From Caldimicrobium sp. (GTDB lineage: Bacteria > Desulfobacterota > Thermodesulfobacteria > Thermodesulfobacteriales > Thermodesulfobacteriaceae): a stretch of DNA of 64,000 bases. The notes beneath the pieces were generated by a model. It was not told where the DNA came from. It saw only the letters and a list, made by a program, of their open reading frames with translations, and searched no databases. A program made the translations under genes and the position numbers. Positions within the stretch are counted from its first letter, which is position 1. Each line of letters begins with the position of its first letter. Of this stretch, positions 26,858 to 35,291 are shown in pieces. The stretch lies in the NCBI GenBank assembly GCA_025059715.1, contig JANXCE010000002.1, positions 1-64,000 on the forward strand, written 5' to 3'.

Positions 26858-28198
26858 ATGGTTCGAGTTGCTCTAAATAGAGAGTTACAATTCCTTCATA
26901 ACATACTCCTTGATATGGCTCGTTCTGTTGATGAGATGTTTAAGGGAGTTATTAGAGCCTTTGAAAACCGAGATAAAAAACTTGCTCAAGAAATTATTAA
27001 GTTTGATGATCAAATAGATTATTATGATCATATGATTAATGTCTCGGCTTTAGAAATTCTGGCTTTACAGCAACCTGTTGCTAAAGATTTAAGAACTGTG
27101 GTAAGTGCCTTAGATATTTCCAGGAATTTAGAGAGGCTTGCGGATCAAGCCGTCAACATTGCGGAGATGGTGCTCCATCTGGCGGAAGAAAAAAATGGAT
27201 TCATTGAAAACTGTAAGATTGACCTACTTCCTATGGCTAAAGAGGCTTTATACATGCTTGAACAGGCAATAAATGCCTTTGTTAAGGAAGACGTAAAAAT
27301 TGCCCGAGAGGTAATCAACAGGGACGAAGTTGTTGATCAAATGAAAGTAGATTTGAGAGAAAAAATTGAGAGTTGTTTAAAGGATTTCCCTGAAAGTTTA
27401 AAGAGTGGTTTTGATTATCTCTTAGTGGTAGAAAACTTGGAAAGAGTTGCGGATCTTGCCTGTAATATTGGGGAAAACATAATCTTTGTCGTTGAGGGCA
27501 AACTCCTAAAGGGAGAAACTCCTGAGAGGATATCTACTCTCACCTTTGAACAGCTCGAGGAAAGCCTTACCTTTCAACTTTTAAAGAGGCACGCTCGCCT
27601 AATAATAGAGTGTTTAAGTAGACTACCCCTTTCCTTAGAAGCCTACTTTGATGGAAATGAAGAGAGATTAAGGGAGATTGCTCGGGATATTAACGAAATT
27701 GAAAAAGAAGCGGATAAGGTCAAAACCAATGTTAGGGGGCACCTACCTAAGGGGCTTATCCTACCTGTCGAAAAATTTGAACTTTTCATGTATCTAAAAG
27801 AACAAGATGCCTTAGCAGACTTAGGAGAAGCACTCTTGAAGCTCCTCCTACTCAGAAAGGTTCAGTTATCCCTTTCTTTGAAACAGGAATTAACAAGACT
27901 TTTAGAACAAAGTTTAGAGCCCATCTCCTATTTTGAAGAGCTTGTAGCCCAAACTTTAAGATATCTTTCCTATTGGGATGCAGAGGCAAGAGAGCGAGCC
28001 AAAAAACTTGTTCGCTCAGTAAGGCACTCCCAATTCGTCACCGAGGAATTGGCCTTTAGATTAAAAGAGACAATCTATAAAGAAATAAAAGAACCCCTGG
28101 ATTTTTTTCATATATCAAAAATAGTTGATGTTATTGCCCTGATTTCCACCCATATGGAAAATACCGCAGATCTTCTGCGTGCCATGATTGCCAAATAA
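26858..28198 (+). CDS. phoU: PhoU-family phosphate signalling protein, double length
   Basis: Residues 1 to about 215 are a canonical PhoU made of two three-helix repeats with metal-site patterns (RNLERLADQAVNIAE and ENLERVADLACNIGE). Residues from about 235 to 446 form a further all-helical PhoU/DUF47-like half (ARLIIECLSRLPLSL, EKEADKVKTNVRGHLPKG). The ATG at 26858, just after AAAGGGGGGG, is preferred to the adjacent TTG at 26855. It modulates PstB/PhoR signalling; the role of the extra half is unknown. Confidence 0.88.
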   Translation: MVRVALNRELQFLHNILLDMARSVDEMFKGVIRAFENRDKKLAQEIIKFDDQIDYYDHMINVSALEILALQQPVAKDLRTVVSALDISRNLERLADQAVNIAEMVLHLAEEKNGFIENCKIDLLPMAKEALYMLEQAINAFVKEDVKIAREVINRDEVVDQMKVDLREKIESCLKDFPESLKSGFDYLLVVENLERVADLACNIGENIIFVVEGKLLKGETPERISTLTFEQLEESLTFQLLKRHARLIIECLSRLPLSLEAYFDGNEERLREIARDINEIEKEADKVKTNVRGHLPKGLILPVEKFELFMYLKEQDALADLGEALLKLLLLRKVQLSLSLKQELTRLLEQSLEPISYFEELVAQTLRYLSYWDAEARERAKKLVRSVRHSQFVTEELAFRLKETIYKEIKEPLDFFHISKIVDVIALISTHMENTADLLRAMIAK

Positions 28199-28211
28199 AG
28201 GGAATTAGCAA

Positions 28212-29042
28212 ATGGGAGAAAAAGAGAGAACTTTCCAAGAAATTTTGAATCCCCTTGAAGATAAAATATTTACTAAAATACCCTTTGATTTCACAGAAAT
28301 TGAAACCTTCTTTCAGCCTGTTATTAACTTATCCAACTTTGAGATCCTGGGTTATGAGGCGCTTACCAAACCCCTTTTCGGAAAAAATGTAGATAACCTC
28401 TTCAAGAGGGCCCAAGAACACGAAATCCTTTTTGAATTAGATTTATTCTTTAGAATTAAAGCCCTTCTCAAGGCTTCCAGCGAAGGCCTTTCCTCAAAAC
28501 ACCTGCTATTCCTAAACATTCACCCCTTGGCTTTACTACAGGAACTTTATCATCAGGAAATATTTCAAAAATCAATTAGACAACTCGGGTTCAATCCCGA
28601 ACAAATTGTTTTAGAAATAACTAATTGTCAACTACTTGAAGATTGGGAAGATTATTTAAAAAATATATTTCATCTCCTCCGCTTGGGATATAAAATCTCT
28701 CTTGATGACTACGGAGGTAGTTCCCATAGCTATATAGAGTTAACGGAAATAAAACCCAATTTCGTAAAAATAGATCAGTTCTTTATAATGGGAGGTTTGA
28801 AAGATGCCTTTTCAAAGAAATTTATTGAACATATTTTAGAGATCTGCCAAGAGCTTGGAATAACAGTGGTGATCAAAGGGGTAGAGGGGAGGGAGGAATT
28901 TTTGGCCCTTTTAGACATGGGAGTAAAATACTATCAGGGTAATTATTTTGGAAAACCTGTTTTTTCCTTAAAGGGAGGTGAGAGTCTTGAAATTAGAGAG
29001 TATCCCCCACAATCCTCCCATCTTTCCTATGCTTACTTTTGA
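28212..29042 (+). CDS. EAL-domain c-di-GMP phosphodiesterase-like protein
   Basis: The 276-residue protein is almost entirely an EAL domain. Visible motifs are YEALTKP, LNIHP (metal Asn), LEITN, DDYGGS in place of DDFGTG, VKIDQ, and QGNYFGKP. In the motif usually written EGVE the first Glu is replaced by Lys (KGVE), so catalysis may be impaired. No transmembrane segment is present. The next gene (CBS-GGDEF) starts inside its 3' end, so the pair looks like a split EAL-CBS-GGDEF protein. Confidence 0.85.
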   Translation: MGEKERTFQEILNPLEDKIFTKIPFDFTEIETFFQPVINLSNFEILGYEALTKPLFGKNVDNLFKRAQEHEILFELDLFFRIKALLKASSEGLSSKHLLFLNIHPLALLQELYHQEIFQKSIRQLGFNPEQIVLEITNCQLLEDWEDYLKNIFHLLRLGYKISLDDYGGSSHSYIELTEIKPNFVKIDQFFIMGGLKDAFSKKFIEHILEICQELGITVVIKGVEGREEFLALLDMGVKYYQGNYFGKPVFSLKGGESLEIREYPPQSSHLSYAYF

Positions 29043-30033
29043 TAATGGAGAATCTCCGGGAGAAATTTCCAAGATAACTATTAAAGTGCCACCTTTACCA
29101 TATCATGCTAAAATCTATGAAGCATTTACTATGTTTATGGATAATGAAAACTTAAGAACTATTGCGGTGGTTAATGATCAATATCGCCCCATTGGAGCCC
29201 TTTATAGATATGAATTTCTGGAGAGGGTTATTTTAGGGAGATTAGGCTATGGGTTTTCTCTGAATTCAAGAAAGGTGGTTAGCGAGGTTATGGAAAAGGA
29301 CATCAAAACTATTGACGGAAGACTTAATCTTGAGGAAGCAGGCTCAATTGTATCTACTAGTGATAGACTTGATCCTCTTCACGATTTGATAGTCTCCGTG
29401 GATGGAATTTACTACGGAATTTTACCAATTCAAAAGCTCCTTTATTACCTTAGTAAAAAAACTTTAGATTTAGCCAAAGAAGCCAATCCTCTTACGGGTC
29501 TTCCTGGAAATTGGTCAATAAGAAGGGAAGTTGAGGCAAGATTAAGACAAGGTGAGGTCTTTGAGGTAATTTACTTAGATATTAACGATTTTAAACCATA
29601 TAATGACAAACATGGATTTGCTATGGGAGATGCGGTTATCCAAAAATTAGGTGAGATCCTAAAGGGTCTCAAAAGGGATTTTCCAGACATGTGGGTTGGC
29701 CACATTGGTGGGGACGATTTTGTGATCATTTGCAAGGGTAAGGCTGAAGAGATATGTCAAATAATCATAAGAGAATTTGAGAGGGCTCGTCTGTCCTTTC
29801 ATAAAGAAGAGGATATTCAAAAAAATTACTATGAATCCATTGATAGACAGGGGAATTTGAAATTATTTAATCTCCTTACTTTAAGTTGTGTTATAATCCC
29901 CTCAAGCAACTTCTCCTCCTTTGGAGAGCTCTCTTCTAAGGCCTCTGAAGTAAAGCTTTACGCTAAAAAATTGGCTAAGGAGACCGGCAAATCTGCGGTA
30001 GCCAGAGATAGAAGAGCTATACCTAAGGGTTAA
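28978..30033 (+). CDS. CBS-domain GGDEF protein (diguanylate cyclase type)
   Basis: After about 30 residues, two CBS-like motifs (about 31-158) are followed by a GGDEF domain (about 170-335). The latter shows NPLTGLPGN, YLDINDFKPYND and an active-site variant IGGDDFV near residue 244. The start is uncertain: GTG at 28978 is within the ribosome site itself, while TTG at 28987 lies five bases after GGGAGGTGA and may be the true start. It overlaps the EAL gene by 56-65 bases. The CBS pair could sense an adenine nucleotide. Confidence 0.82.
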   Translation: MRVLKLESIPHNPPIFPMLTFDNGESPGEISKITIKVPPLPYHAKIYEAFTMFMDNENLRTIAVVNDQYRPIGALYRYEFLERVILGRLGYGFSLNSRKVVSEVMEKDIKTIDGRLNLEEAGSIVSTSDRLDPLHDLIVSVDGIYYGILPIQKLLYYLSKKTLDLAKEANPLTGLPGNWSIRREVEARLRQGEVFEVIYLDINDFKPYNDKHGFAMGDAVIQKLGEILKGLKRDFPDMWVGHIGGDDFVIICKGKAEEICQIIIREFERARLSFHKEEDIQKNYYESIDRQGNLKLFNLLTLSCVIIPSSNFSSFGELSSKASEVKLYAKKLAKETGKSAVARDRRAIPKG

Positions 30034-30041
30034 AGGATGCC

Positions 30042-30737
30042 TTGCGAGATATGAAGGCTAAGAAAATTTTAGTCATTGAAGACAATAGAGAGATAGCCCA
30101 CCTTTTAAGCTCTGCCTTGGAGGAGGAGGGCTATAGAGTTGAGGTTCGCTCGGGACTGGTTCAAGCCTTTTCTGTTTTTTCTGTAAGTATGGACTTTGAC
30201 TTAGTAGTCCTTGACCTAATCTTACCTGATGGTAATGGTTTAGATATATTAAAATACCTTAGAAGTTCCCATAAATATCGTAATATTCCAGTAGTCATAA
30301 TATCCGCTAAAGGACAAGAACTTGACCGGGTCTTGGGCTTAGAGCTTGGAGCAGACGATTATGTGGTAAAACCCTTTAGCCTTAGGGAGGTAATTTTAAG
30401 AATAAAAAGACTATTACAAAAAACCGAAGGAGAACCCTCCAGTTTAATAAGTGTAGGGCCCTTTATCTTGGACAAGGAAAAAAAGGCCATATATCTTGAG
30501 GGAAAACTATTAGAACTCACCGCAACAGAATTTAAAATTCTCAGTCTTTTTATTGAAAATCCTCATAGAGTCTTTTCAAGAGAAGATCTTTTAGATTTGA
30601 TTTGGTCTAACGAGAGAGAATACTATTCCAGGGTTCTCGATGCTTACATTTGCAGAATAAGGTCAAAGCTTGGCCAAGCAGGAGAACTCTTACAAACAGT
30701 TCGTGGTTTAGGTTATAGATTGGTTCCCAAAATATAA
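30042..30737 (+). CDS. phoB: Phosphate regulon response regulator PhoB (OmpR family)
   Basis: The 231-residue protein has a receiver domain (acidic VIEDNRE, phospho-Asp in VVLDLILPDG, Lys in VVKPFSLRE) and a C-terminal winged helix (LTATEFKILSLFIENPHRVFSR, TVRGLGYRL). The start is probably TTG 30042, five bases after AAAGGA; an internal ATG at 30051 is the alternative. It is expected to bind the 11-base-period repeats upstream of pstS. The stop overlaps phoR by one base (TAATG). Confidence 0.9.
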   Translation: MRDMKAKKILVIEDNREIAHLLSSALEEEGYRVEVRSGLVQAFSVFSVSMDFDLVVLDLILPDGNGLDILKYLRSSHKYRNIPVVIISAKGQELDRVLGLELGADDYVVKPFSLREVILRIKRLLQKTEGEPSSLISVGPFILDKEKKAIYLEGKLLELTATEFKILSLFIENPHRVFSREDLLDLIWSNEREYYSRVLDAYICRIRSKLGQAGELLQTVRGLGYRLVPKI

Positions 30738-31765
30738 TGTCCGATTATTGGTTACCACTATTAATACTTCTTAGTTTAAGTTTAGGCATAAATATTTTGC
30801 TTTTATGGTTCTATATTCGAATTAAGAGGGTCCTTCAAGAGCTCAATAGAAAAGCTTTATTATCAGAAGACATTTTTTATCGCCTACCAATGGAAGCACT
30901 TTTATTAAGAAAGGGGCAAGTCATTAAGATGAATCAAAGAGCATTGGAAAATCTGGGAAGTTCCCCCCAACCCTCAGAAATCAAGAAAATCTTTGAAAAG
31001 AAGGGTAAAAAAATTGAAATATACGAAGTAAACCTTGATTCAGAACACAAAGTTTTATTAGTGATGGACATAACAGAGCAAGAGAGTCTCAAAGAGGCTT
31101 ATCAAATTGCTTTAAGTTATCTATCTCACGAGCTCAAAACCCCCTTTGCCATAGCCTATGGATACCTGGAAAGATTAGAAAACCTATTACACAAGCGAAT
31201 TGAGGATGGAGAGATAAAAACTCTCTTTGAAAAAACCAAAGAATCCTTTCAACGCTTAGAAAAACTTTTAAAAAAATTATTTTCAGGGATAGACTATTTA
31301 GCTAAGGAGATAAAAGTTAAGCAAGAAAAACTTAGTCTTAAGGAGATTATTGAAGAGGCTCTCTTTTGGGTAACCCCTCTGGCAGAGGAAAAGAGGATCC
31401 ATTTAGCTTTTGAAGTAATGGAAGGATTAACTATTGTAGGGTCCCCTGAATTACTAACCCAGGCCTTTTTTAATATTATAGAAAATGCGGTGAAGGCCTC
31501 TCCCCATGGCGAGGTAGTCCAAATTCAGGCTTTAGTTCAAAACTCCAAGAAAATTTCTATTGTGATCAGAGACCGAGGACCAGGAGTTACCCCTGAAAAA
31601 TTGCCATTATTAGGGATGCCCTTTTTTAAGTTAAAGGAGTCAGAAGGTATGGGGCTTGGCCTTTTTATAACAAAGAGAATCATCGAAGCCCATGGTGGAG
31701 TATTAAGATTTAATCTTCCAAGGGAGGGTGGCCTCGAGGTTCATATAATATTACCACTTGCATAG
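30737..31765 (+). CDS. phoR: Phosphate regulon sensor histidine kinase PhoR
   Basis: The 342-residue kinase has a single N-terminal transmembrane helix (about 5-28), a small PAS-like linker, a HisKA domain with phosphoacceptor His in LSHELKTPF near residue 133, and HATPase_c boxes (IIENAVKAS, RDRGPGV, GMGLGLF). There is no large periplasmic domain, as usual for PhoR that senses through PstSCAB-PhoU. It is the last gene of the phosphate cluster and converges on parA. Confidence 0.9.
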   Translation: MSDYWLPLLILLSLSLGINILLLWFYIRIKRVLQELNRKALLSEDIFYRLPMEALLLRKGQVIKMNQRALENLGSSPQPSEIKKIFEKKGKKIEIYEVNLDSEHKVLLVMDITEQESLKEAYQIALSYLSHELKTPFAIAYGYLERLENLLHKRIEDGEIKTLFEKTKESFQRLEKLLKKLFSGIDYLAKEIKVKQEKLSLKEIIEEALFWVTPLAEEKRIHLAFEVMEGLTIVGSPELLTQAFFNIIENAVKASPHGEVVQIQALVQNSKKISIVIRDRGPGVTPEKLPLLGMPFFKLKESEGMGLGLFITKRIIEAHGGVLRFNLPREGGLEVHIILPLA

Positions 31766-31773
31766 AGCTCCAT

Positions 31774-31792
31774 GGCCTTCATCCTACAGGCC
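31774..31792 (+). terminator. Weak terminator-like hairpin after phoR
   Basis: GGCCT at 31774-31778 can pair with AGGCC at 31788-31792 around a 9-base loop, followed by TTTAAAAATTTT. The stem is only five pairs, so termination is uncertain. Confidence 0.3.
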
Positions 31793-31826
31793 TTTAAAAA
31801 TTTTAAACCCTCTAACCTCAAAGACT

Positions 31827-32606
31827 CTAAGATTTTTTAAGTCTATTTAAAAATTCTTCTGCTAAACTTTTAAAGCTTTCACTTACCTTGTGATTAGGTT
31901 CATAGTCAAGTATTGCTTTGCCATAGCTTTGGGCTTCACTAACACGAACACTTTTGGGAATCACCGTGTTAAAGAGTATCCATTTAAAGTGCTTCCTTGC
32001 CTCTTCCGCAATATCAAAGGTCAAACGGTTGCGGGGATCATACATCATAAGCACCATACCAAAGAGCTTTAATTCTGGATTAAAGGTATCCTTTATTCTT
32101 CTGACGGTGCGCACAAGAAGAGATAAGCCTTCAAGGGCGTAATATTCACACTGCAGAGGTATAACCACTCCCTGAGAGGCAGTGAGAATATTTACAGTAA
32201 TTAAACTAAGAGAGGGGGGAGCATCAATGAAAATAAAGTCGAAGTAGGAAAGAAGCTTCTCACCCTTATAGCTACTTTTAGTTAATAGCTCCTTTAGGAC
32301 AAACTCTCTTCTATCTAAGTTAGCAAGTTCCAGCTCAAGGCCCACTAAATCAATAGATGAAGGCAGAAGGAACAGATTAGGATAGGGTTCCCTTATAAAG
32401 GCTTCGCAATTTTCCTCAATCAATGCTTGGTAGAGACTTTCCTCCCTTTTCACTCTAACTCCTAAACCACTGCCTGCGTTGGCCTGAGGATCAGAATCAA
32501 TAATCAAAACTTTAAGGCCCTTTAAACTTAGGGCTCTGGCGAGATTAATGGTAAGAGTGGTTTTCCCCACTCCTCCTTTCTGATTAATAAATGCAAAGAC
32601 TTTCAT
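31827..32606 (-). CDS. parA: ParA/Soj-family chromosome partitioning ATPase
   Basis: The 259-residue ATPase has the deviant Walker A KGGVGKTTLTIN, Walker A' IIDSDPQANAG and Walker B FIFIDAPPSLS of the ParA/Soj family. It acts with ParB in origin segregation. No parB is adjacent and the gene ends a housekeeping operon, overlapping ubiA by 4 bases. A MinD-like or plasmid-type role is less likely given the context. Confidence 0.9.
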   Translation of the reverse strand: MKVFAFINQKGGVGKTTLTINLARALSLKGLKVLIIDSDPQANAGSGLGVRVKREESLYQALIEENCEAFIREPYPNLFLLPSSIDLVGLELELANLDRREFVLKELLTKSSYKGEKLLSYFDFIFIDAPPSLSLITVNILTASQGVVIPLQCEYYALEGLSLLVRTVRRIKDTFNPELKLFGMVLMMYDPRNRLTFDIAEEARKHFKWILFNTVIPKSVRVSEAQSYGKAILDYEPNHKVSESFKSLAEEFLNRLKKS

Positions 32607-33478
32607 TTAATAAAGAGATCGCTCCTTAGTAGTCTGTCTAAAAGCACAAGCAAAAAGAAGAGAATACTTATAATTCCATTTACCGTGAAAAAGGCCTTGT
32701 TTAGTTTAGAGAGATCCCTCTCAGAAATCAGAGTATGTTCATACCAAAGAAAGCCTGCCATAACCAAGAGTCCTATGAAATAAATGGCACTTGCGGGATA
32801 ATAAAAGACTCCGAGGAGCAGAAGGGAGAGAAGGGTAAGGAGGTGAAGAACTCGAGCTAATGTTATTGCTCTTTTGATTCCAAACCTCACTGGAATAGAC
32901 TTTAGGCCCATCTTCAGGTCAAATTCATAGTCTTGTAAGCTATATAAAATATCAAAGCCTGCAACCCAGAAAGCCATACCTAAACCAAGCAGCACTGCCA
33001 TAAGGCCTATCCTCTCATTCAGGGCTATGTCTACCGCAACGGGAATTAAAAAATAAACTATTCCTAAAATAAAGTGGGGATAATAGGTAAATCTCTTAGC
33101 CAGAGGATAGATGAAGAGCAAACCAATCACAAAGGGGCTCAATAATAGGGCAAGTTTGTTTATAAAGGCACAACTAATTATAAATAATAGGGAGGTAATG
33201 CTTAGGATGATTTTTATTTCCCAGGTTTTTACAAAGCCAGAGGCATGAGGCCAGAGCCTTGTGCGAGGATTTTGAGCATCAAACTCCCTATCAAGAAGGC
33301 GATTAAAGGCCATACCCGTAAGACGGGCCATAACCAAGGCAAGGACGATAAAAATAATTCTTTTAACAGGAGGTATTTCCCTCATAAGAATGATAATACT
33401 TGCTAAGGCAAAGGGTAAAGCAAATATGGTATGCTCAAGCTTTAGCAGTTCCGAATATAAGTTAAATCTTCTCAGCAA
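32603..33478 (-). CDS. UbiA-family prenyltransferase (quinone biosynthesis)
   Basis: The 291-residue polytopic membrane protein has the first Asp-rich motif NRLLDREFDAQNPRTR and a second conserved region DILYSLQDYEFDLKMGLKSIPVRFG. It resembles 4-hydroxybenzoate octaprenyltransferase-like proteins; in anaerobes such a protein often serves the futalosine menaquinone route (MqnP). The start is TTG at 33478 with GAGGTGAG upstream. It overlaps parA by 4 bases. Confidence 0.85.
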   Translation of the reverse strand: MLRRFNLYSELLKLEHTIFALPFALASIIILMREIPPVKRIIFIVLALVMARLTGMAFNRLLDREFDAQNPRTRLWPHASGFVKTWEIKIILSITSLLFIISCAFINKLALLLSPFVIGLLFIYPLAKRFTYYPHFILGIVYFLIPVAVDIALNERIGLMAVLLGLGMAFWVAGFDILYSLQDYEFDLKMGLKSIPVRFGIKRAITLARVLHLLTLLSLLLLGVFYYPASAIYFIGLLVMAGFLWYEHTLISERDLSKLNKAFFTVNGIISILFFLLVLLDRLLRSDLFIK

Positions 33479-33486
33479 GTCTCACC

Positions 33487-34365
33487 TCACACTACATTCT
33501 GCACTTGCTCTCGAATTTTCTCAATTAGATCCTTGGCCTGAATTACTAAAGTAGATACCTTAGCGGACTGAGCTTTATAGGCCAAGGTATTGATCTCTCG
33601 ATACATTTCTTGACACAAAAAGTCAAGCTTTTTACCTGTGGCTGGTTCCTCTAAAAGTCTTTCCATATTATCTAAATGGATCTGAAATCGATCCAACTCC
33701 TCTGTAAAATCCATCTTTTCCAGTAAAAAAGCGATCTCCTGATAGATTCTTCCCTCCTCAAGCTTCAAATCTAACTCCATTAAGAGTTGTCTCACCCTCT
33801 CAAGGGTCCTCTGAAAATTTTCCCTTCTTGTGTCTTCCTTAAGAGCTTTCAATTCTTGGGCAATCCATTTTAATTTTTGAAGATCTTCCTTTAGAAGTCT
33901 TTCAATCCTTTTTCCCTCTTCAAGTCTAGCTCTTTTAAGATCACTTAGTGCTATCTCTAATACGGGTTTAACCTCTTCCCATAAACTCTCTAATTCCTCC
34001 TCTTTGTCTTCAAAGCTCACCCAGTCTCTAAATTGGAGAAGATCTCCTAAGCTAATTTTTCCCTTAAGACTTAATTCCTTCTTGAGTCTTTCAAGATTTT
34101 CCTTTAAGTTTCTTACCAACTCCAAATCAAAAAAGATTTCTCTCCGTTCTCTTGAAAGGCCAAACACCCTCAAAGTGAGTTCTATTTTACCTCTAATGAA
34201 GGTTTCGCCCAACTTTTTTCTGATTCGCTCCTCCAGCAGTTGATATCTCTTAGGTAGTTTACAGGTGATATCTAAATAGCGATGATTAAGTGATTTTATA
34301 TAACAGTGGATTTGAAAGTTATCTCTGGAAATCACTCCTTTGCCAAAACCGGTCATACTCTCCAT
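33487..34365 (-). CDS. yicC: YicC-family endoribonuclease
   Basis: The 292-residue protein has the N-terminal MTGFGKG signature, the SLNHRYLDI stretch and the C-terminal DUF1732 block (TGKKLDFLCQEMYREINTLAYKA). Members such as YicC are endoribonucleases. It lies 2 bases after miaA and 8 bases before ubiA in the minus-strand operon. Confidence 0.92.
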   Translation of the reverse strand: MESMTGFGKGVISRDNFQIHCYIKSLNHRYLDITCKLPKRYQLLEERIRKKLGETFIRGKIELTLRVFGLSRERREIFFDLELVRNLKENLERLKKELSLKGKISLGDLLQFRDWVSFEDKEEELESLWEEVKPVLEIALSDLKRARLEEGKRIERLLKEDLQKLKWIAQELKALKEDTRRENFQRTLERVRQLLMELDLKLEEGRIYQEIAFLLEKMDFTEELDRFQIHLDNMERLLEEPATGKKLDFLCQEMYREINTLAYKAQSAKVSTLVIQAKDLIEKIREQVQNVV

Positions 34366-34367
34366 AA

Positions 34368-35291
34368 TTACTCTCCATACAAAAAAGAGCCAATTTTTTC
34401 TAAGATTTTCTCTTGTTCGTCAGGTTTAAACCAGATAAGGTCCCTTTCCTTTCGGAACCAGGTTAGTTGTCTTTTGGCATATCTTCTGGTGTCCCTTTGA
34501 ATTATTTCTATAGCGGATTCTAAGGTGCGTTTGCCCTCCAAAACCTCTAAAAGGGTTCGGTAACCTATGGCCTTTATTTTACTGAAGATCTCTTTTCCAT
34601 AGACTTTTAAAATATTTTCCACCTCTTGAAGCCAGCCTCTTTGGATCATTATCTTAACCCTCTGGTTGAGTTTAGCATAGAGTTCCTCCCTTGGTAAGTA
34701 GAGACCTATCTTAAGAAGGGGATAACGTTTAGCTTGAAAAAAGGGGGTTTCCCGGTGAAAGGAGGAGAAAGGCTTTCCCGTAGAGTAAATAACCTCCAAG
34801 GCCCTTATAATCCTCACTTTGTCTCTGGGATGAATTTTGGAGGCATAAAGAGGATCCTTTTCTTTAAGTTCCTCATAAAGGACAACTACATCCCCTTTGG
34901 CTCTATCCCTTAAAGCCTCTCTGAGTGTTTTATCCACTTTCACCTGAAAAATCCCATATTCAAAGGCTCTCAGGTAGAGACCTGTTCCTCCCACGAGTAA
35001 AGGTAGGTTACCTCTGTGCTGAATTTCCTCGATTATCCTATCCGCAAGCTCTACAAACTTTCCTGCGCTCATCTCCTCTCTTAAACTAAGCTCTTCAAAC
35101 AGATGGTGAGGAACACCCTTTTGCTCCTCAGGAGTAGGCTTGGCAGTCCCAATAACAAGCTCCTTATAAAATTGTTGAGAATCAAAGTTTATTATCTCAG
35201 CAGAAAAATGTTTCGCCACCAGTATAGAAAGCTCTGTTTTTCCAACCCCAGTGGGACCACATATAGCCACAACCTTTGGTTTGAGATTCAT
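34368..35291 (-). CDS. miaA: tRNA dimethylallyltransferase MiaA
   Basis: The 307-residue enzyme has P-loop GPTGVGKTELS, the substrate-loop FDSQQFYKELVIGTAKPT and GGTGLYLRAFEYG. It isopentenylates A37 of tRNAs reading UNN codons. The start is coupled to mutL through an ATGA overlap, the classic mutL-miaA arrangement. Confidence 0.95.
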   Translation of the reverse strand: MNLKPKVVAICGPTGVGKTELSILVAKHFSAEIINFDSQQFYKELVIGTAKPTPEEQKGVPHHLFEELSLREEMSAGKFVELADRIIEEIQHRGNLPLLVGGTGLYLRAFEYGIFQVKVDKTLREALRDRAKGDVVVLYEELKEKDPLYASKIHPRDKVRIIRALEVIYSTGKPFSSFHRETPFFQAKRYPLLKIGLYLPREELYAKLNQRVKIMIQRGWLQEVENILKVYGKEIFSKIKAIGYRTLLEVLEGKRTLESAIEIIQRDTRRYAKRQLTWFRKERDLIWFKPDEQEKILEKIGSFLYGE

